From: Streptomyces sp. P9-A4
Lineage (GTDB): Bacteria > Actinomycetota > Actinomycetes > Streptomycetales > Streptomycetaceae
Reading direction: 5' to 3'
Length of the DNA: 64,000 nt
Assembly: GCF_036634195.1 (NCBI RefSeq)
Contig: NZ_JAZIFY010000001.1
Location: forward strand, 4,598,501-4,662,500
The notes below the pieces were generated by a model that had not been told where the DNA came from, ran no database searches, and saw only the letters and a list, made by a program, of their open reading frames with translations. The position numbers were made by a program, and so were the translations under genes. Every line of letters starts with the position of its first letter. Within the stretch, counting starts at the first letter, position 1. Shown in pieces: positions 15,420-25,770 of the stretch.

Positions 15420-16642
15420 CCACGGACCCGACCGCCACCACCGGCCCCGCCGCCACCGGCACGGCGACCGCCACCCCCGCCGTCACCCCTCCGGCGGTCG
15501 GTGACGAGCGGCTGCGGCGCTGGCGGCTCGTCCTCGGAGGCGGGGAGGCCGACGGCACCGGCCGCGCCCTCGCCGGCACCGACGCCGCCATGGACGGGGC
15601 CCTCACCGCGCTCTACGGCCGCCAGGGCCAGGGCGGGGACCGCACCGGGCGGGACCGTTCGGCGGGGCTCGGTGCCTCGGCGCCCTCCGTCGCCCGCTGG
15701 CTCGGCGACATCCGTACGTACTTCCCCAGCTCCGTCGTCCAGGTCATGCAGCGCGACGCGATCGACCGCCTCGGCCTCGCCGCGCTCCTCCTGGAGCCGG
15801 AGATGCTGGAGGCCGTCGAGGCGGACGTGCACCTCGTCGGCACCCTGCTCTCCCTCCACAAGGCCATGCCCGAGACGACCAGGGAGACCGCGCGGACGGT
15901 CGTGCGCAAGGTCGTCGACGAGCTGGAGAAGCGCCTCGCCACCCGCACCCGCGCGACCCTGACCGGCGCCCTCGACCGCTCCGCCCGGATCAGCAGGCCC
16001 CGCCACCGGGACATCGACTGGGACCGTACGATCCGCGCCAACCTCAAGAACTACCTGCCCGAGCACCGCACGATCGTCCCCGAGCGGCTGATCGGCCACG
16101 GGCGCGCCTCCCAGGCGGTCCGCAAGGAGGTCGTGCTCTGCATCGACCAGTCGGGCTCGATGGCCGCCTCCGTCGTGTACGCCTCCGTCTTCGGCGCGGT
16201 GCTCGCGTCGATGCGGTCGATCGCCACCCGGCTGGTCGTCTTCGACACGGCCGTCGTCGATCTGACCGACCGGCTCGACGACCCGGTCGACGTCCTCTTC
16301 GGCACCCAGCTGGGCGGCGGTACGGACATCAACCGGGCGCTCGCCCACTGCCAGTCGAAGATCACCCGGCCCGCCGACACGGTCGTCGTCCTCATCAGCG
16401 ACCTGTACGAGGGGGGAATCCGCGACGAGATGCTGAAGCGGGTGGCGGCGATGAAGGCGTCCGGGGTCCAGTTCGTGGCGCTGCTCGCGCTCTCCGACGA
16501 GGGCGCCCCGGCCTACGACCGCGACCACGCGGCGGCGCTGGCCGCGCTCGGGGCGCCGGCCTTCGCCTGCACCCCCGACCTGTTCCCGGAGGTGATGGCG
16601 GCGGCGCTGGAGAAGCGCCCGCTGCCGATACCCGCGGCCTGA
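15416..16642 (+). CDS. VWA-domain protein, partner of the MoxR ATPase
   Basis: A 408-residue protein with a C-terminal von Willebrand factor A domain. The MIDAS metal site is intact: DxSxS as DQSGS (Asp244, Ser246, Ser248) after VVLCI, then GGGTDINRAL for the Thr and a later ISDLYEGG Asp. An N-terminal helical region (about 30-200) and a Thr/Ala/Pro-rich start precede it. No signal peptide is seen, so it is cytoplasmic. AAGGAGG lies before ATG 15416, which overlaps the DUF5682 stop as ATGA. VWA proteins with MoxR ATPases usually act as substrate adaptors. No hairpin was seen immediately after the stop. Confidence 0.9.
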   Translation: MTTDPTATTGPAATGTATATPAVTPPAVGDERLRRWRLVLGGGEADGTGRALAGTDAAMDGALTALYGRQGQGGDRTGRDRSAGLGASAPSVARWLGDIRTYFPSSVVQVMQRDAIDRLGLAALLLEPEMLEAVEADVHLVGTLLSLHKAMPETTRETARTVVRKVVDELEKRLATRTRATLTGALDRSARISRPRHRDIDWDRTIRANLKNYLPEHRTIVPERLIGHGRASQAVRKEVVLCIDQSGSMAASVVYASVFGAVLASMRSIATRLVVFDTAVVDLTDRLDDPVDVLFGTQLGGGTDINRALAHCQSKITRPADTVVVLISDLYEGGIRDEMLKRVAAMKASGVQFVALLALSDEGAPAYDRDHAAALAALGAPAFACTPDLFPEVMAAALEKRPLPIPAA

Positions 16643-16954
16643 CGGTCCCGCCGCCGATACCGGCCGCCGATCCCTCTCACCGATACCCGTCGCCGGACGC
16701 CTCCCGCGCCGCCGCCCCCGCACCCCGTCCCGCCGCTCCCGACCCGCGTCCCCAGGTGCGGAATCCGTAGCTCCAGGAACACCCGCACGGGTGCGCGCAG
16801 GGTGACTGAGTCCCATATCACACCCGTTTCGGAACGACCCTCACCTTCCGTTCCGGCGCGTCGTGAGGGGGCGGGATCCCAAGTCCCACCTGTCGTCCAC
16901 GGCCCCCGCCCCCACACGCCGCCCCCTACGGACGGCCCCCTCGCCCCTACGATC

Positions 16955-16970
16955 TGTGACCCGTATCACC
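16955..16970 (+). promoter_or_regulatory. CRP-like palindrome upstream of sucC
   Basis: TGTGA-CCCGTA-TCACC agrees with the TGTGA-N6-TCACA pattern at nine of ten conserved positions. Streptomyces encodes a Crp protein with a similar preference. It lies about 180 bases before the sucC start, upstream of the candidate -10 box. Confidence 0.4.
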
Positions 16971-16993
16971 GCTCCGTTGTGACCTGCGATTTA

Positions 16994-17007
16994 GGGACCT
17001 ACGTCCC
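16994..17007 (+). promoter_or_regulatory. GGGAC-N4-GTCCC palindrome in the sucCD promoter region
   Basis: A perfect 5-bp inverted repeat with a 4-base centre, preceded by TTA. The core matches the GGGACTWWAGTCCC shape bound by DosR/DevR-type response regulators; the centre CTAC differs from TWWA. It ends 7 bases before the candidate -10 box. Confidence 0.35.
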
Positions 17008-17147
17008 ACGGCGATAACCTGCGAGACGGACATGCCGCGTCCACGGACACCGTGTACGCCTCCCTTGTGACAGTGCAGTCACGTTGCCCTTCGCGGCACG
17101 CCCACGCAGACAACGAACCGCGATCATCAGAAAAGGGACGGACGCGC

Positions 17148-18326
17148 GTGGACCTGTTCGAGTACCAGGCGAGGGACCTCTTCGCCAAGCACGGTGTACC
17201 GGTGCTGGCCGGTGAAGTCATCGACACGCCTGAGGCGGCGCGCGAGGCCACCGAGCGTCTTGGCGGCAAGTCGGTCGTCAAGGCGCAGGTGAAGGTCGGC
17301 GGCCGCGGCAAGGCCGGCGGCGTGAAGCTGGCCGCCACCCCGGACGAGGCCGTCGCCCGCGCGACGGACATCCTCGGGATGGACATCAAGGGCCACACGG
17401 TCCACAAGGTGATGATCGCCGAGCTGTCCCCGGAGATCGAGGCGGAGTACTACGTCTCGTACCTCCTCGACCGCACCAACCGCACCTTCCTCGCCATGGC
17501 GTCGGTGCAGGGCGGCATGGACATCGAGGAGGTCGCGGAGAAGACCCCCGAGGCCCTCGCGAAGGTCCCGGTCAACGCCGTCGACGGCGTGAGCATCGAG
17601 AAGGCCCGCGAGATCGTGGCCCTGGCGAAGTTCCCGGCCGAGGTGGCCGAGGGCGTCGCCGAGGCGATGGTGACCCTGTGGGACACCTTCGTCGCCGAGG
17701 ACGCGCTCCTCGTCGAGGTCAACCCGCTGGTGAAGACCAAGGACGGTCGCATCCTGGCCCTGGACGGCAAGGTCTCGCTCGACGAGAACGCCGACTTCCG
17801 CCAGCCCGGGCACGAGGCGCTCGAGGACAAGGCCGCAGCCAACCCGCTCGAGGCTGCCGCCAAGGCCAAGAACCTCAACTACGTCAAGCTCGACGGCCAG
17901 GTCGGCATCATCGGCAACGGCGCCGGTCTGGTCATGTCGACCCTGGACGTCGTCGCGTACGCCGGTGAGAACCACGGCGGCGTGAAGCCGGCCAACTTCC
18001 TCGACATCGGTGGCGGCGCCTCCGCCGAGGTCATGGCGAACGGCCTGGAGATCATCCTGGGCGACCCGGACGTCAAGTCCGTGTTCGTCAACGTCTTCGG
18101 TGGCATCACCGCCTGTGACGAGGTCGCCAACGGCATCGTCCAGGCCCTGGAGCTCCTCGCCTCCAAGGGCGAAGAGGTCACCAAGCCGCTGGTCGTGCGC
18201 CTCGACGGCAACAACGCGGAGCTGGGTCGCAAGATCCTGTCGGACGCGAACCACCCGCTCGTGCAGCGCGTGGACACCATGGACGGCGCGGCCGACAAGG
18301 CCGCCGAGCTCGCGGCTGCGAAGTAA
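17148..18326 (+). CDS. sucC: Succinyl-CoA synthetase (ADP-forming) beta subunit
   Basis: A 392-residue ATP-grasp protein that, with SucD, converts succinyl-CoA, ADP and phosphate to succinate, CoA and ATP in the TCA cycle. It begins [19 protein letters not shown], the family N-terminus; the ATP-grasp segment [18 protein letters not shown] and the C-terminal CoA-ligase block [12 protein letters not shown] and [13 protein letters not shown] are all intact. Length is standard. GTG 17148 follows AAAAGGGACGG; earlier in-frame starts lack homology. sucD follows after 19 bases, so the two form one operon. Confidence 0.98.
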   Translation: MDLFEYQARDLFAKHGVPVLAGEVIDTPEAAREATERLGGKSVVKAQVKVGGRGKAGGVKLAATPDEAVARATDILGMDIKGHTVHKVMIAELSPEIEAEYYVSYLLDRTNRTFLAMASVQGGMDIEEVAEKTPEALAKVPVNAVDGVSIEKAREIVALAKFPAEVAEGVAEAMVTLWDTFVAEDALLVEVNPLVKTKDGRILALDGKVSLDENADFRQPGHEALEDKAAANPLEAAAKAKNLNYVKLDGQVGIIGNGAGLVMSTLDVVAYAGENHGGVKPANFLDIGGGASAEVMANGLEIILGDPDVKSVFVNVFGGITACDEVANGIVQALELLASKGEEVTKPLVVRLDGNNAELGRKILSDANHPLVQRVDTMDGAADKAAELAAAK

Positions 18327-18345
18327 GGGACGAGGTCAGAACACC

Positions 18346-19230
18346 ATGGCTATCTTCCTGACCAAGGACAGCAAGGTCATCGTCCAGGGCATGACCGGTG
18401 CCACGGGCATGAAGCACACCAAGCTCATGCTGGGTGACGGCACCAACATCGTCGGTGGCGTGAACCCGCGCAAGGCCGGCACGTCCGTCGACTTCGACGG
18501 CACCGAGGTCCCGGTCTTCGGCTCCGTCGCCGAGGCGATGGAGAAGACGGGCGCCGACGTGTCCGTCCTCTTCGTCCCGCCGGCCTTCGCCAAGGCCGCC
18601 GTGGTCGAGGCGATCGACGCCGAGATCCCCCTCGCGGTCGTCATCACCGAGGGCATCGCCGTCCACGACTCCGCCGCCTTCTGGGCGTACGCGCAGTCGA
18701 AGGGCAACAAGACCCGCATCATCGGCCCGAACTGCCCCGGTCTCATCACCCCGGGCCAGTCCAACGCCGGCATCATCCCGGGCGACATCACGAAGCCGGG
18801 CCGCATCGGCCTGGTCTCGAAGTCCGGCACGCTGACGTACCAGATGATGTACGAGCTCCGTGACCTCGGCTTCTCGTCCGCCGTCGGCATCGGTGGCGAC
18901 CCGGTCATCGGCACCACGCACATCGACGCCCTCGCGGCGTTCGAGGCGGACCCCGACACCGACCTGATCGTCATGATCGGTGAGATCGGCGGCGACGCCG
19001 AGGAGCGTGCGGCCGACTTCATCAAGGCCAACGTCACCAAGCCGGTCGTCGGCTACGTCGCGGGGTTCACCGCGCCCGAGGGCAAGACCATGGGCCACGC
19101 CGGCGCCATCGTCTCCGGCTCCTCCGGCACCGCCCAGGCGAAGAAGGAGGCCCTGGAGGCCGCCGGCGTCAAGGTCGGCAAGACGCCGACCGAGACGGCC
19201 AAGCTGGCGCGCGCCATCCTCGCGGGCTGA
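18346..19230 (+). CDS. sucD: Succinyl-CoA synthetase alpha subunit
   Basis: A 294-residue partner of SucC. It has the N-terminal CoA-binding Rossmann part ([24 protein letters not shown]) and the catalytic phospho-histidine in GHAGAIVSG, His251 by count from ATG 18346, followed by the C-terminal [13 protein letters not shown] power-helix region. The ribosome-binding site is the AAGGGACGAGG stretch just after the sucC stop. A strong hairpin at 19268-19318 ends the operon. Confidence 0.98.
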   Translation: MAIFLTKDSKVIVQGMTGATGMKHTKLMLGDGTNIVGGVNPRKAGTSVDFDGTEVPVFGSVAEAMEKTGADVSVLFVPPAFAKAAVVEAIDAEIPLAVVITEGIAVHDSAAFWAYAQSKGNKTRIIGPNCPGLITPGQSNAGIIPGDITKPGRIGLVSKSGTLTYQMMYELRDLGFSSAVGIGGDPVIGTTHIDALAAFEADPDTDLIVMIGEIGGDAEERAADFIKANVTKPVVGYVAGFTAPEGKTMGHAGAIVSGSSGTAQAKKEALEAAGVKVGKTPTETAKLARAILAG

Positions 19231-19267
19231 ACGGGCTGATTCGCACAGCGGCCTGACAGGCAGTACA

Positions 19268-19318
19268 CGAGCGGGCCCCGCCCCTCCCGGAAGACCGGGT
19301 GGGGGCGGGGCCCGCTCG
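19268..19318. terminator. Hairpin after sucCD
   Basis: A 17-bp stem (CGAGCGGGCCCCGCCCC, 19268-19284, with its complement at 19102 plus 19103-19118 offset, i.e. 19302-19318) encloses a smaller CCCGG/CCGGG hairpin. It lies between sucD and a convergent gene and can serve both strands. Confidence 0.8.
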
Positions 19319-19363
19319 CGTGCGCGCCCGCTTTCCGGCGGGGCCCGCCCGTATGCGCGCCCG

Positions 19364-20866
19364 CTACTCGGCGTGCGGGAGCAGCCGTTCCGGGCCCGGG
19401 TTCGGCCCGGTGCGCAGCTTCTCGCGGAGCTCCACGTCCTCCGGGCGGAGCTTCTGCGGGCCGCCGCGCACGGGCACGCCGTTGACGGTCTCGCCAGGGG
19501 CGTTGACGGGGATGTACCGGGTCGGCGCGGTCGCCGCCGTGAAGCCGGTGACCCCGATGAGGACCGCCGTCACCCCCAGCACCGCCCGCGTCCACGTCCG
19601 GGCCCGCCGGTCGCTGCCCATCCTGACCGTGCGGGCGGCCGGGAGGGTCGCCGTCGGCGCCTCCGCGACCAGCGCGCCGAGCCGCCGGTGCAGCACCTCC
19701 GGCTCGGCCAGCTCGGGGACCCGCTGCCCGAGGACGGTACGGGCGTGCAGCAGCCGGTTGGCGGCGGCGGGGGTGCTGGCCTCGGTCTCGGCCGCCGTCT
19801 CCGGCAGGTCGAGGCCAAGACCGTCGTACAGCAGGACGGTACGGCGGTAGGGCGGCGGCAGTTCGAGCAGCGCCGTGAGCAGCGCCCGCCGGTTCGCCTC
19901 CGTCGGAGGGGCGTCGGGGTGCTTGTGGGCGCGGCGCAGCCGGTGCCAGGGGGAGAGGGCGTACTCGTACGCCGTCGCCCGCACCCAGCCCACCGGATCC
20001 GGGTCGACGGCGACCTCGGGCCAGTGCTGCCAGGCGTGGTGGAAGGCGTACTCGACGGCCTCGCGGGAGAGCCGTCTGCGCCCGGTCAGCAGATGGGTCT
20101 GGTGGACGAGGCCGGGAGCCGCGTGCGCGTAGAGCGCGTCGAAGGCCTGCTCGGGCGTGAGCGAGGGCGGCTCGGGCGTGAGCGGGGACGGCGGCTCGGC
20201 GGGCACCGGTGCCGCCGCGTCCGCGGGTGCCTGTTTCAGCCGCTCCTGCGGCTGCGGGGCACCCTTGCGGGCGGGGCCGGAGGCGATGGCGGGCGAGGGC
20301 GAGGGGGCCTTCGGCGGCCGGCCGGCCCGCTTGGCGGCGGCCTTGGGCCGCACACCGGCGGACTCGGCGGCCTGAACCCGCGCGGGGGGCTTCAGGGGGG
20401 ACTGGGCCTGGGCCTGGGCGTGGGACGGGGCCTGGGCGTGGGACGGGGCCTGTGACCGTGCCTGGGCGTGGGCCTCGGCCTGCGCCCGGGCCTGGGGCTG
20501 CGACCGGTCCTCGGCCTGCGACCGGTCCTCGGCCTGCGGCCGTCCGGGGACCTGCGCCTGTGTCTCGGGCTGTGGTCTCGACGGTGAGTCGGCCGGGGGC
20601 CGTGTGGGGGCGGCTGCGGGCGGCGGCGCGGGACGGCGGTCGTCCGACCCGCCGGGCCCGGACGGGCCGAGCAGCCTCGCGTACGCCTCGCGCTTACGGC
20701 CCCGGGGCGTCGAGCGCCCCGTCTCCCACGCCCTGACCGTGGCCTTCGTGACGCCCATGGCCTCGGCGACCTGCTCCTCGCTCAGGGCGAGGGCCTCACG
20801 CAACCTGCGCCGCTCCTTCGGGGTCGGCAGGGTGACGGATGCGGAATCCGCGGTGCTCCGGCTCAT
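19364..20866 (-). CDS. Membrane-anchored HTH / sigma-70-like fusion protein
   Basis: A 500-residue protein with an unusual domain order. Residues about 15-65 are an XRE-type helix-turn-helix ([27 protein letters not shown] onward). Then comes a ~170-residue Pro/Ala/Gln-rich linker. Residues about 240-390 resemble ECF sigma factor regions 2 and 4 ([19 protein letters not shown], then [29 protein letters not shown]). A single hydrophobic helix near 415-440 ([18 protein letters not shown]) is followed by a ~55-residue tail that would be outside. Region-2 core-binding residues look degenerate, so it may regulate without acting as a sigma factor. ATG 20866 is preceded by GGGAGG. It is divergent from perM. 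Confidence 0.8.
   Translation of the reverse strand: MSRSTADSASVTLPTPKERRRLREALALSEEQVAEAMGVTKATVRAWETGRSTPRGRKREAYARLLGPSGPGGSDDRRPAPPPAAAPTRPPADSPSRPQPETQAQVPGRPQAEDRSQAEDRSQPQARAQAEAHAQARSQAPSHAQAPSHAQAQAQSPLKPPARVQAAESAGVRPKAAAKRAGRPPKAPSPSPAIASGPARKGAPQPQERLKQAPADAAAPVPAEPPSPLTPEPPSLTPEQAFDALYAHAAPGLVHQTHLLTGRRRLSREAVEYAFHHAWQHWPEVAVDPDPVGWVRATAYEYALSPWHRLRRAHKHPDAPPTEANRRALLTALLELPPPYRRTVLLYDGLGLDLPETAAETEASTPAAANRLLHARTVLGQRVPELAEPEVLHRRLGALVAEAPTATLPAARTVRMGSDRRARTWTRAVLGVTAVLIGVTGFTAATAPTRYIPVNAPGETVNGVPVRGGPQKLRPEDVELREKLRTGPNPGPERLLPHAE
20400..20545 (-). repeat. Low-complexity repeats in the linker of the HTH/sigma-like gene
   Basis: Units such as GGCCTGGGCGTGGGACGG repeat, then GCGACCGGTCCTCGGCCT occurs twice. 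They encode AQA, PSHA and DRSQAE runs. This is a flexible protein linker with slippage-prone DNA. Confidence 0.7.
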
Positions 20867-20985
20867 CGGCGTCGACCTCCCGCAGAGCTGCTCTGGGCGG
20901 AAAAGTACATAAACGTATCTTGAGCGACACGACGGAGGTTTGCCTGTTACGCGGCAAAAGCGCGTGTCGTTGGCAGCATGACCCC

Positions 20986-22614
20986 GTGACCCATGTGACC
21001 GAACACCCCCTGGTCCGGGGCGGTCGTTCCACCGCCCTCGCCACCGCCTGTGTCCGGGGCGGGGTCGCCGCCGGGCTCGGTCTCGGCGCTCTCGCGGTGC
21101 TCGTGATCGCGGCCTGGATCAGCTCCCCGTACCCCGACGGCGGTGCGGGCGGCGCCCTGCACCTGGCCGCCGGGCTCTGGCTGCTCGCCCACGGCGTCGA
21201 CCTCGTCCGTACGGACACCCTGAGCGGCCTGCCCGCGCCCCTCGGCATCGTGCCGCTGCTCCTGGTCGTCCTGCCCGTCTGGCTCGTCCACCGGGCCGCC
21301 CGCGACACCCTCGACGGCGGCGACGACGACCGGCCGCGCCCCTCCGCCGGGGGTGCCGTCGCCTCGGTCGCCGGGGGATACCTCCTGGTCGCGGCCGTGG
21401 TCGTGGTCTACAGCGAGAGCGGCCCCCTGCCCGCCGATCTCGTCAGCGCCGGGCTATGGCTGCCCGCCGTCGTCACGGCCGCGGCGGGCGCCGGGGTCTG
21501 GACCGCGCTCGGCCGCCCGCTGCCCGGACAGCGCCAGGCCGCCGTCGCCCTGCGCGCGACGGGACTCGGCCTGGTGACCCTGCTGGGGGGCGGCGCGGTC
21601 GCCGCGGCGGTCTCGCTCGCCTGGCACGCGAGCGAGGCGCAGGCGGCGTACGCGGGACTCACGGGGGAGTGGTCGGGGCGGATGGCGGTGCTGCTGCTCG
21701 TCCTGGCGCTGCTCCCGAACATGGCCGTCTGGGGTGCCTCGTACGGGCTCGGGCCGGGTTTCGCCCTCGGTACCGGCGCGTTCGCCACCCCGCTGGGCCT
21801 CGTCGGGGACCCGGCCGTGCCGCCGTTCCCGCTGCTCGCCGCGCTGCCCGCCGAGGGGCGCGGGGAGTGGCCGCACTGGACGGCCGCGGCCGTTCCGCTG
21901 GCCGCCGCCGTGCTCCAGGGCCGGTGCGTGGGCCGCTCGGCGCGGACCTGGGCGGCCCGTGACACCGCCCTCACGGCCCTGGGCGCGGCCTGGGGCTGCG
22001 GGGCGGCCGTCGCCGTCCTCGCGGGCGCGGCGGGCGGTCCGCTGGGCAGCGGTCGCCTCTCGGCGTTCGGGCCGGTGTGGTGGCAGACAGGGGCGGCGGC
22101 GGTGCTGTGGGGTGCGTGCGTGGGGGTCCCGGTGGCCCTGGGCGTACGGGCCTGGGCCCGCCGCGTACCCCGCTCGATGCGCCGACCGGTTCCGGCACCG
22201 GCACCGGCACCGGAACAGGTACGGGTGCCGACGGCGGGCGCCCAGCCGGTGGGGGCTGCGGCCGAGGCATCGGCGACGGCAGGGGCTGCGGCGGACACCG
22301 GTTCAGGGCCGGGGTCAGGTGCCGGCGACACCTCGGAAGCACCAGCCGGGACCGCGCCCGGTGCCGATCGCGCCGCCGGGGCCGTATCCGAGCCCGGCCT
22401 CGCACACCCGTCCCCGAGTCCGTCCCCGGCAGCGCAGTCGGCGCGGGCCGTGCCGCCGGCCGAGACCTCCGGTGCCGACCTCGGGCTCGGCGACGACGAT
22501 CCGTACGGTGACTCCGCCTTCGAGCCGTACGACTACCTCCCGGCGGCCTGGGAGCCCGCGCCGCCGCCCCCGGACCGGCCCGGCGGCGGCGGATCCGCCG
22601 GTCCTACTCCCTGA
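20986..22614 (+). CDS. perM: Cell division protein PerM-like (DUF6350) membrane protein
   Basis: A 542-residue polytopic membrane protein. About ten to twelve hydrophobic helices fill residues 15-395 (for example [51 protein letters not shown]); the last ~140 residues are a Pro/Ala/Glu-rich cytoplasmic-looking tail with acidic end. The mycobacterial counterpart PerM sits directly upstream of purN-purH and is needed for cell division under stress; the same order holds here, apart from one intervening minus-strand gene. GTG 20986 is the likely start, with a second GTG at 20995; the ribosome-binding site is weak. The 3' end overlaps the convergent downstream gene by 11 bases. Confidence 0.85.
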   Translation: MTHVTEHPLVRGGRSTALATACVRGGVAAGLGLGALAVLVIAAWISSPYPDGGAGGALHLAAGLWLLAHGVDLVRTDTLSGLPAPLGIVPLLLVVLPVWLVHRAARDTLDGGDDDRPRPSAGGAVASVAGGYLLVAAVVVVYSESGPLPADLVSAGLWLPAVVTAAAGAGVWTALGRPLPGQRQAAVALRATGLGLVTLLGGGAVAAAVSLAWHASEAQAAYAGLTGEWSGRMAVLLLVLALLPNMAVWGASYGLGPGFALGTGAFATPLGLVGDPAVPPFPLLAALPAEGRGEWPHWTAAAVPLAAAVLQGRCVGRSARTWAARDTALTALGAAWGCGAAVAVLAGAAGGPLGSGRLSAFGPVWWQTGAAAVLWGACVGVPVALGVRAWARRVPRSMRRPVPAPAPAPEQVRVPTAGAQPVGAAAEASATAGAAADTGSGPGSGAGDTSEAPAGTAPGADRAAGAVSEPGLAHPSPSPSPAAQSARAVPPAETSGADLGLGDDDPYGDSAFEPYDYLPAAWEPAPPPPDRPGGGGSAGPTP

Positions 22615-23338
22615 CGCCGAAGCCCGCGCGCAGCGGCTTCGGCAGGAGGTCGTTGCAGGCCAGCTGGCCCGCGTGGGTGAGGGCGTCGTTGCGGCACTCG
22701 TAGAAGTCGCTGTACACGAGCTTCATCGTGAAGCCGACGGCGACGATCATCAGGGCCACGCTCGCCGCGACCAGGCCGCTGATCGCGGCGGTCCGCATCG
22801 CGCGGATCGGAGTCGCCCCCGAGGGGCCCTGCGGCGCCGCTCCGGCCGCCGTTTCCGCCCCGGGGGAGGCCGGTGTCGGCTCCGCCGGCGGTTTCGGCTT
22901 GGTGCGCAGCGAGCTGATCGCCCAGTAGAGGCCGAGCGCGCCGAGCAGTAGCGCCAGCTCCGGGATCTCGAAGATCGCGAAGAAGAAGGCCCACATGCCC
23001 GCCAGGATCGCGTACCGCGCCCGCCGCTGCGCCGGGTCCGTGGGGTCCCAGCGGAGCCCCTGGCGGCCGGGGCCGCCCTGGCCGGGCCCGCCGTCGGGGC
23101 CTCCCTGACCGCCTCCCTGACCGCCTCCCTGGCGCTCGGGTCCGCGGCCGAAGCCGTCGTCCGAGGGTCCCGGCTGGCGGGGGCTCCAGCGGCCGTCGGC
23201 CGGCCCCGACGAGCCGGAGTTCCCGGACGTCTCGTCGTCCGAGCCCTCCGGTCGCCGCGGCTGCCACGGCTGATCCGGCCTGCCCTCGGGCGGCGGCGCG
23301 AACGGGTTGTTGTCGTCCGTGGACTGGCGTTCCGGCAT
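22604..23338 (-). CDS. Pro/Gly-rich membrane protein, unknown function
   Basis: A 244-residue protein. Residues 1-100 are disordered and rich in P, G, Q, D and R ([15 protein letters not shown]). Two adjacent hydrophobic helices follow ([30 protein letters not shown] region) and a third near residue 185 ([18 protein letters not shown]). The end carries conserved-looking Cys residues in FYECRNDAL and [12 protein letters not shown] 23338 has GAGGGAAG upstream. It is divergent from purN and may be controlled from the same region. I do not recognise a named family. Confidence 0.8.
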   Translation of the reverse strand: MPERQSTDDNNPFAPPPEGRPDQPWQPRRPEGSDDETSGNSGSSGPADGRWSPRQPGPSDDGFGRGPERQGGGQGGGQGGPDGGPGQGGPGRQGLRWDPTDPAQRRARYAILAGMWAFFFAIFEIPELALLLGALGLYWAISSLRTKPKPPAEPTPASPGAETAAGAAPQGPSGATPIRAMRTAAISGLVAASVALMIVAVGFTMKLVYSDFYECRNDALTHAGQLACNDLLPKPLRAGFGVRE

Positions 23339-23600
23339 CTGCTGAACGTCTTCCCTCTGTCGTCGTGACCACGTCCGCACCCGTGGTCTGCGCTGTTGTC
23401 TCGTCTGCTGCTGTCTGCCGCAGCCCGCTGTTCGTCGGGGGTCGGACCCTGACGCTACCGCCCTGCTCCGCCCCCGTCCCGTGGGGGCCGTCCGGTGTGC
23501 CGGTATCGTTGCTGACGGTCGAGCCATTCGTAGGGTTCCCCGTATCGAGCGGCACGATTCGTTCGTACGACCGTACAAACACCACGGAAAGAGTGACCCA

Positions 23601-24230
23601 GTGGCTGCCGCCCGCCTCGTCGTCCTGGTCTCCGGTTCCGGTACCAATCTGCAGGCCCTCCTCGACGGCATCGCCGCGGACCCCGAGGGGTACGGCGCCG
23701 AGATCGTCGCCGTGGGTGCCGACCGCGACGGCATCGCCGGTCTGGAGCGCGCCGAGCGCGCCGGGCTGCCGACCTTCGTCTGCCGGGTCAAGGACCACGC
23801 CACCCGCGAGGAGTGGGACCGCGCGCTGGCCGAGGCCACCGCGGCGTACGAGCCGGATCTCGTCGTCTCGGCCGGTTTCATGAAGATCGTCGGCAAGGAG
23901 TTCCTCGCCCGCTTCGGCGGCCGGGTCGTCAACACCCACCCGGCTCTGCTCCCCAGTTTTCCCGGTGCCCACGGGGTGCGTGACGCCCTCGCCTACGGCG
24001 CGAAGGTCACCGGGTGCACCGTCCACTTCGTCGACGACGGTGTCGACACCGGCCCGATCATCGCCCAGGGCGTGGTCGAGGTGCGGGAGACGGACGATGA
24101 AGCCGCTCTGCACGAGCGCATCAAGGAAGTCGAGCGCTCGCTGCTCGTCGACGTCGTGGGGCGCCTCGCCCGGCACGGCTATCGCATTGAGGGACGAAAG
24201 GTTCATGTCGGTGAACACGGACACCGTTAA
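23601..24230 (+). CDS. purN: Phosphoribosylglycinamide formyltransferase 1
   Basis: A 209-residue enzyme that transfers a formyl group from 10-formyl-tetrahydrofolate to GAR in purine synthesis. The N-terminal [15 protein letters not shown] loop binds the phosphate of GAR, and the catalytic segment [18 protein letters not shown] carries the key His, with the Asp in [12 protein letters not shown]; the catalytic Asn is in [13 protein letters not shown] 23601 follows ACGGAAAGAG. It overlaps purH by 26 bases, so translation is coupled. The folate product links it to folD and glyA in this window. Confidence 0.97.
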   Translation: MAAARLVVLVSGSGTNLQALLDGIAADPEGYGAEIVAVGADRDGIAGLERAERAGLPTFVCRVKDHATREEWDRALAEATAAYEPDLVVSAGFMKIVGKEFLARFGGRVVNTHPALLPSFPGAHGVRDALAYGAKVTGCTVHFVDDGVDTGPIIAQGVVEVRETDDEAALHERIKEVERSLLVDVVGRLARHGYRIEGRKVHVGEHGHR

Positions 24231-25770
24231 GCCCATCCGCCGCGCGCTGGTCAGCGTCTACGACAAGACGGGGCTGGAAGAGCTGGCCCGCGGTCTGCAC
24301 GAGGCCGGTGTCGAGCTCGTCTCCACCGGCTCCACGGCCGGGAAGATCGCCGCCGCCGGGGTGCCGGTCACCAAGGTCGAGGAGCTGACCGGCTTCCCCG
24401 AGTGCCTGGACGGCCGCGTCAAGACCCTCCACCCGCGCGTGCACGCCGGCATCCTCGCCGACCTGCGCCTGGAGTCGCACCGCGCGCAGCTCGCCGAGCT
24501 GGGCGTGGAGCCCTTCGACCTGGTCGTCGTGAACCTCTACCCGTTCCGCGAGACCGTCGCCTCCGGCGCCACCCCGGACGAGTGCGTCGAGCAGATCGAC
24601 ATCGGCGGCCCGTCCATGGTCCGCGCCGCCGCGAAGAACCACCCGTCCGTGGCGATCGTGACCAGCCCCAAGCGTTACGACGACGTGCTCGCGGCCGTCA
24701 AGGCCGGCGGTTTCGACCTGACCGCCCGCAAGCGCCTCGCCGGTGAGGCCTTCCAGCACACCGCCGCGTACGACGTGGCCGTGGCGTCCTGGTTCGCCGA
24801 CGACTACGCCGCCGCCGACGACAGCGGTTTCCCGGACTTCCTGGGCGCCACCTACGCGCGGAACAACGTCCTGCGCTACGGCGAGAACCCGCACCAGGGC
24901 GCCGCGCTCTACGTCGACGGCACGGGCGGCCTCGCCGAGGCCGAGCAGCTGCACGGCAAGGAGATGTCGTACAACAACTACACGGACACCGACGCCGCGC
25001 GCCGGGCCGCGTACGACCACACCGAGCCCTGCGTCGCGATCATCAAGCACGCCAACCCGTGCGGCATCGCGGTCGGCGCGGACGTCGCCGAGGCCCACCG
25101 CAAGGCCCACGCCTGCGACCCGCTGTCCGCGTTCGGCGGCGTCATCGCCGTCAACCGCCCGGTCTCGGTCGCGATGGCCGAGCAGGTCGCGGAGATCTTC
25201 ACCGAGGTCATCGTCGCCCCGGCGTACGAGGACGGCGCCGTCGAGATCCTCGCCAGGAAGAAGAACATCCGCGTGCTGCGCGCCGAGGGCGGCCCGGCCA
25301 ACCCGGTCGAGGTCAAGCCGATCGACGGCGGCGCGCTGCTCCAGGTCACCGACCGCCTCCAGGCCGAGGGCGACGACCCGGCGAACTGGACCCTGGCGAC
25401 CGGCGAGGCCCTGTCCGCCGAGGAGCTGGCCGAGCTGGCGTTCGCCTGGAAGGCCTGCCGCGCGGTCAAGTCCAACGCGATCCTGCTCTCCAAGGACGGC
25501 GCCTCGGTCGGCGTCGGCATGGGCCAGGTCAACCGCGTCGACTCCGCGAAGCTGGCCGTCGAGCGGGCGGGCGAGGAGCGGGCGCGCGGCTCGTACGCCG
25601 CCTCCGACGCGTTCTTCCCCTTCCCCGACGGCCTGGAGATCCTCACCGCGGCCGGCGTGAAGGCGGTCGTGCAGCCGGGCGGCTCGATGCGTGACGAGCT
25701 GGTCGTCGAGGCGGCGAAGAAGGCGGGCGTGACGATGTACTTCACGGGGACGCGTCACTTCTTCCACTGA
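24205..25770 (+). CDS. purH: Bifunctional AICAR formyltransferase / IMP cyclohydrolase
   Basis: A 521-residue enzyme for the last two steps to IMP. The N-terminal MGS-fold cyclohydrolase domain ([46 protein letters not shown]) is followed by the AICAR transformylase domain with the catalytic Lys-His in IIKHANPCG, and the family ends [10 protein letters not shown] as seen here. ATG 24205 lies inside purN with GAAAGG before it. Its substrate ZMP (AICAR) is the nucleotide sensed by the riboswitch proposed before glyA. A strong hairpin at 25793-25833 ends the unit. Confidence 0.98.
   Translation: MSVNTDTVKPIRRALVSVYDKTGLEELARGLHEAGVELVSTGSTAGKIAAAGVPVTKVEELTGFPECLDGRVKTLHPRVHAGILADLRLESHRAQLAELGVEPFDLVVVNLYPFRETVASGATPDECVEQIDIGGPSMVRAAAKNHPSVAIVTSPKRYDDVLAAVKAGGFDLTARKRLAGEAFQHTAAYDVAVASWFADDYAAADDSGFPDFLGATYARNNVLRYGENPHQGAALYVDGTGGLAEAEQLHGKEMSYNNYTDTDAARRAAYDHTEPCVAIIKHANPCGIAVGADVAEAHRKAHACDPLSAFGGVIAVNRPVSVAMAEQVAEIFTEVIVAPAYEDGAVEILARKKNIRVLRAEGGPANPVEVKPIDGGALLQVTDRLQAEGDDPANWTLATGEALSAEELAELAFAWKACRAVKSNAILLSKDGASVGVGMGQVNRVDSAKLAVERAGEERARGSYAASDAFFPFPDGLEILTAAGVKAVVQPGGSMRDELVVEAAKKAGVTMYFTGTRHFFH

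Larger units (their letters stand above)
16643..17147 (+). promoter_or_regulatory. Long intergenic region upstream of sucCD
   Basis: This 505-base gap contains no gene I can support. The first ~150 bases are plain GC-rich sequence. From 16940 on, several inverted repeats cluster: TGTGA-N6-TCACC at 16955-16970 (one mismatch from the E. coli-type CRP consensus), GGGAC-CTAC-GTCCC at 16994-17007 (shape of a DosR/DevR box) and GTGAC-AGTGCA-GTCAC at 17067-17082. A possible -10, TAACCT, is at 17015-17020. This looks like the regulated sucCD promoter. Confidence 0.5.
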
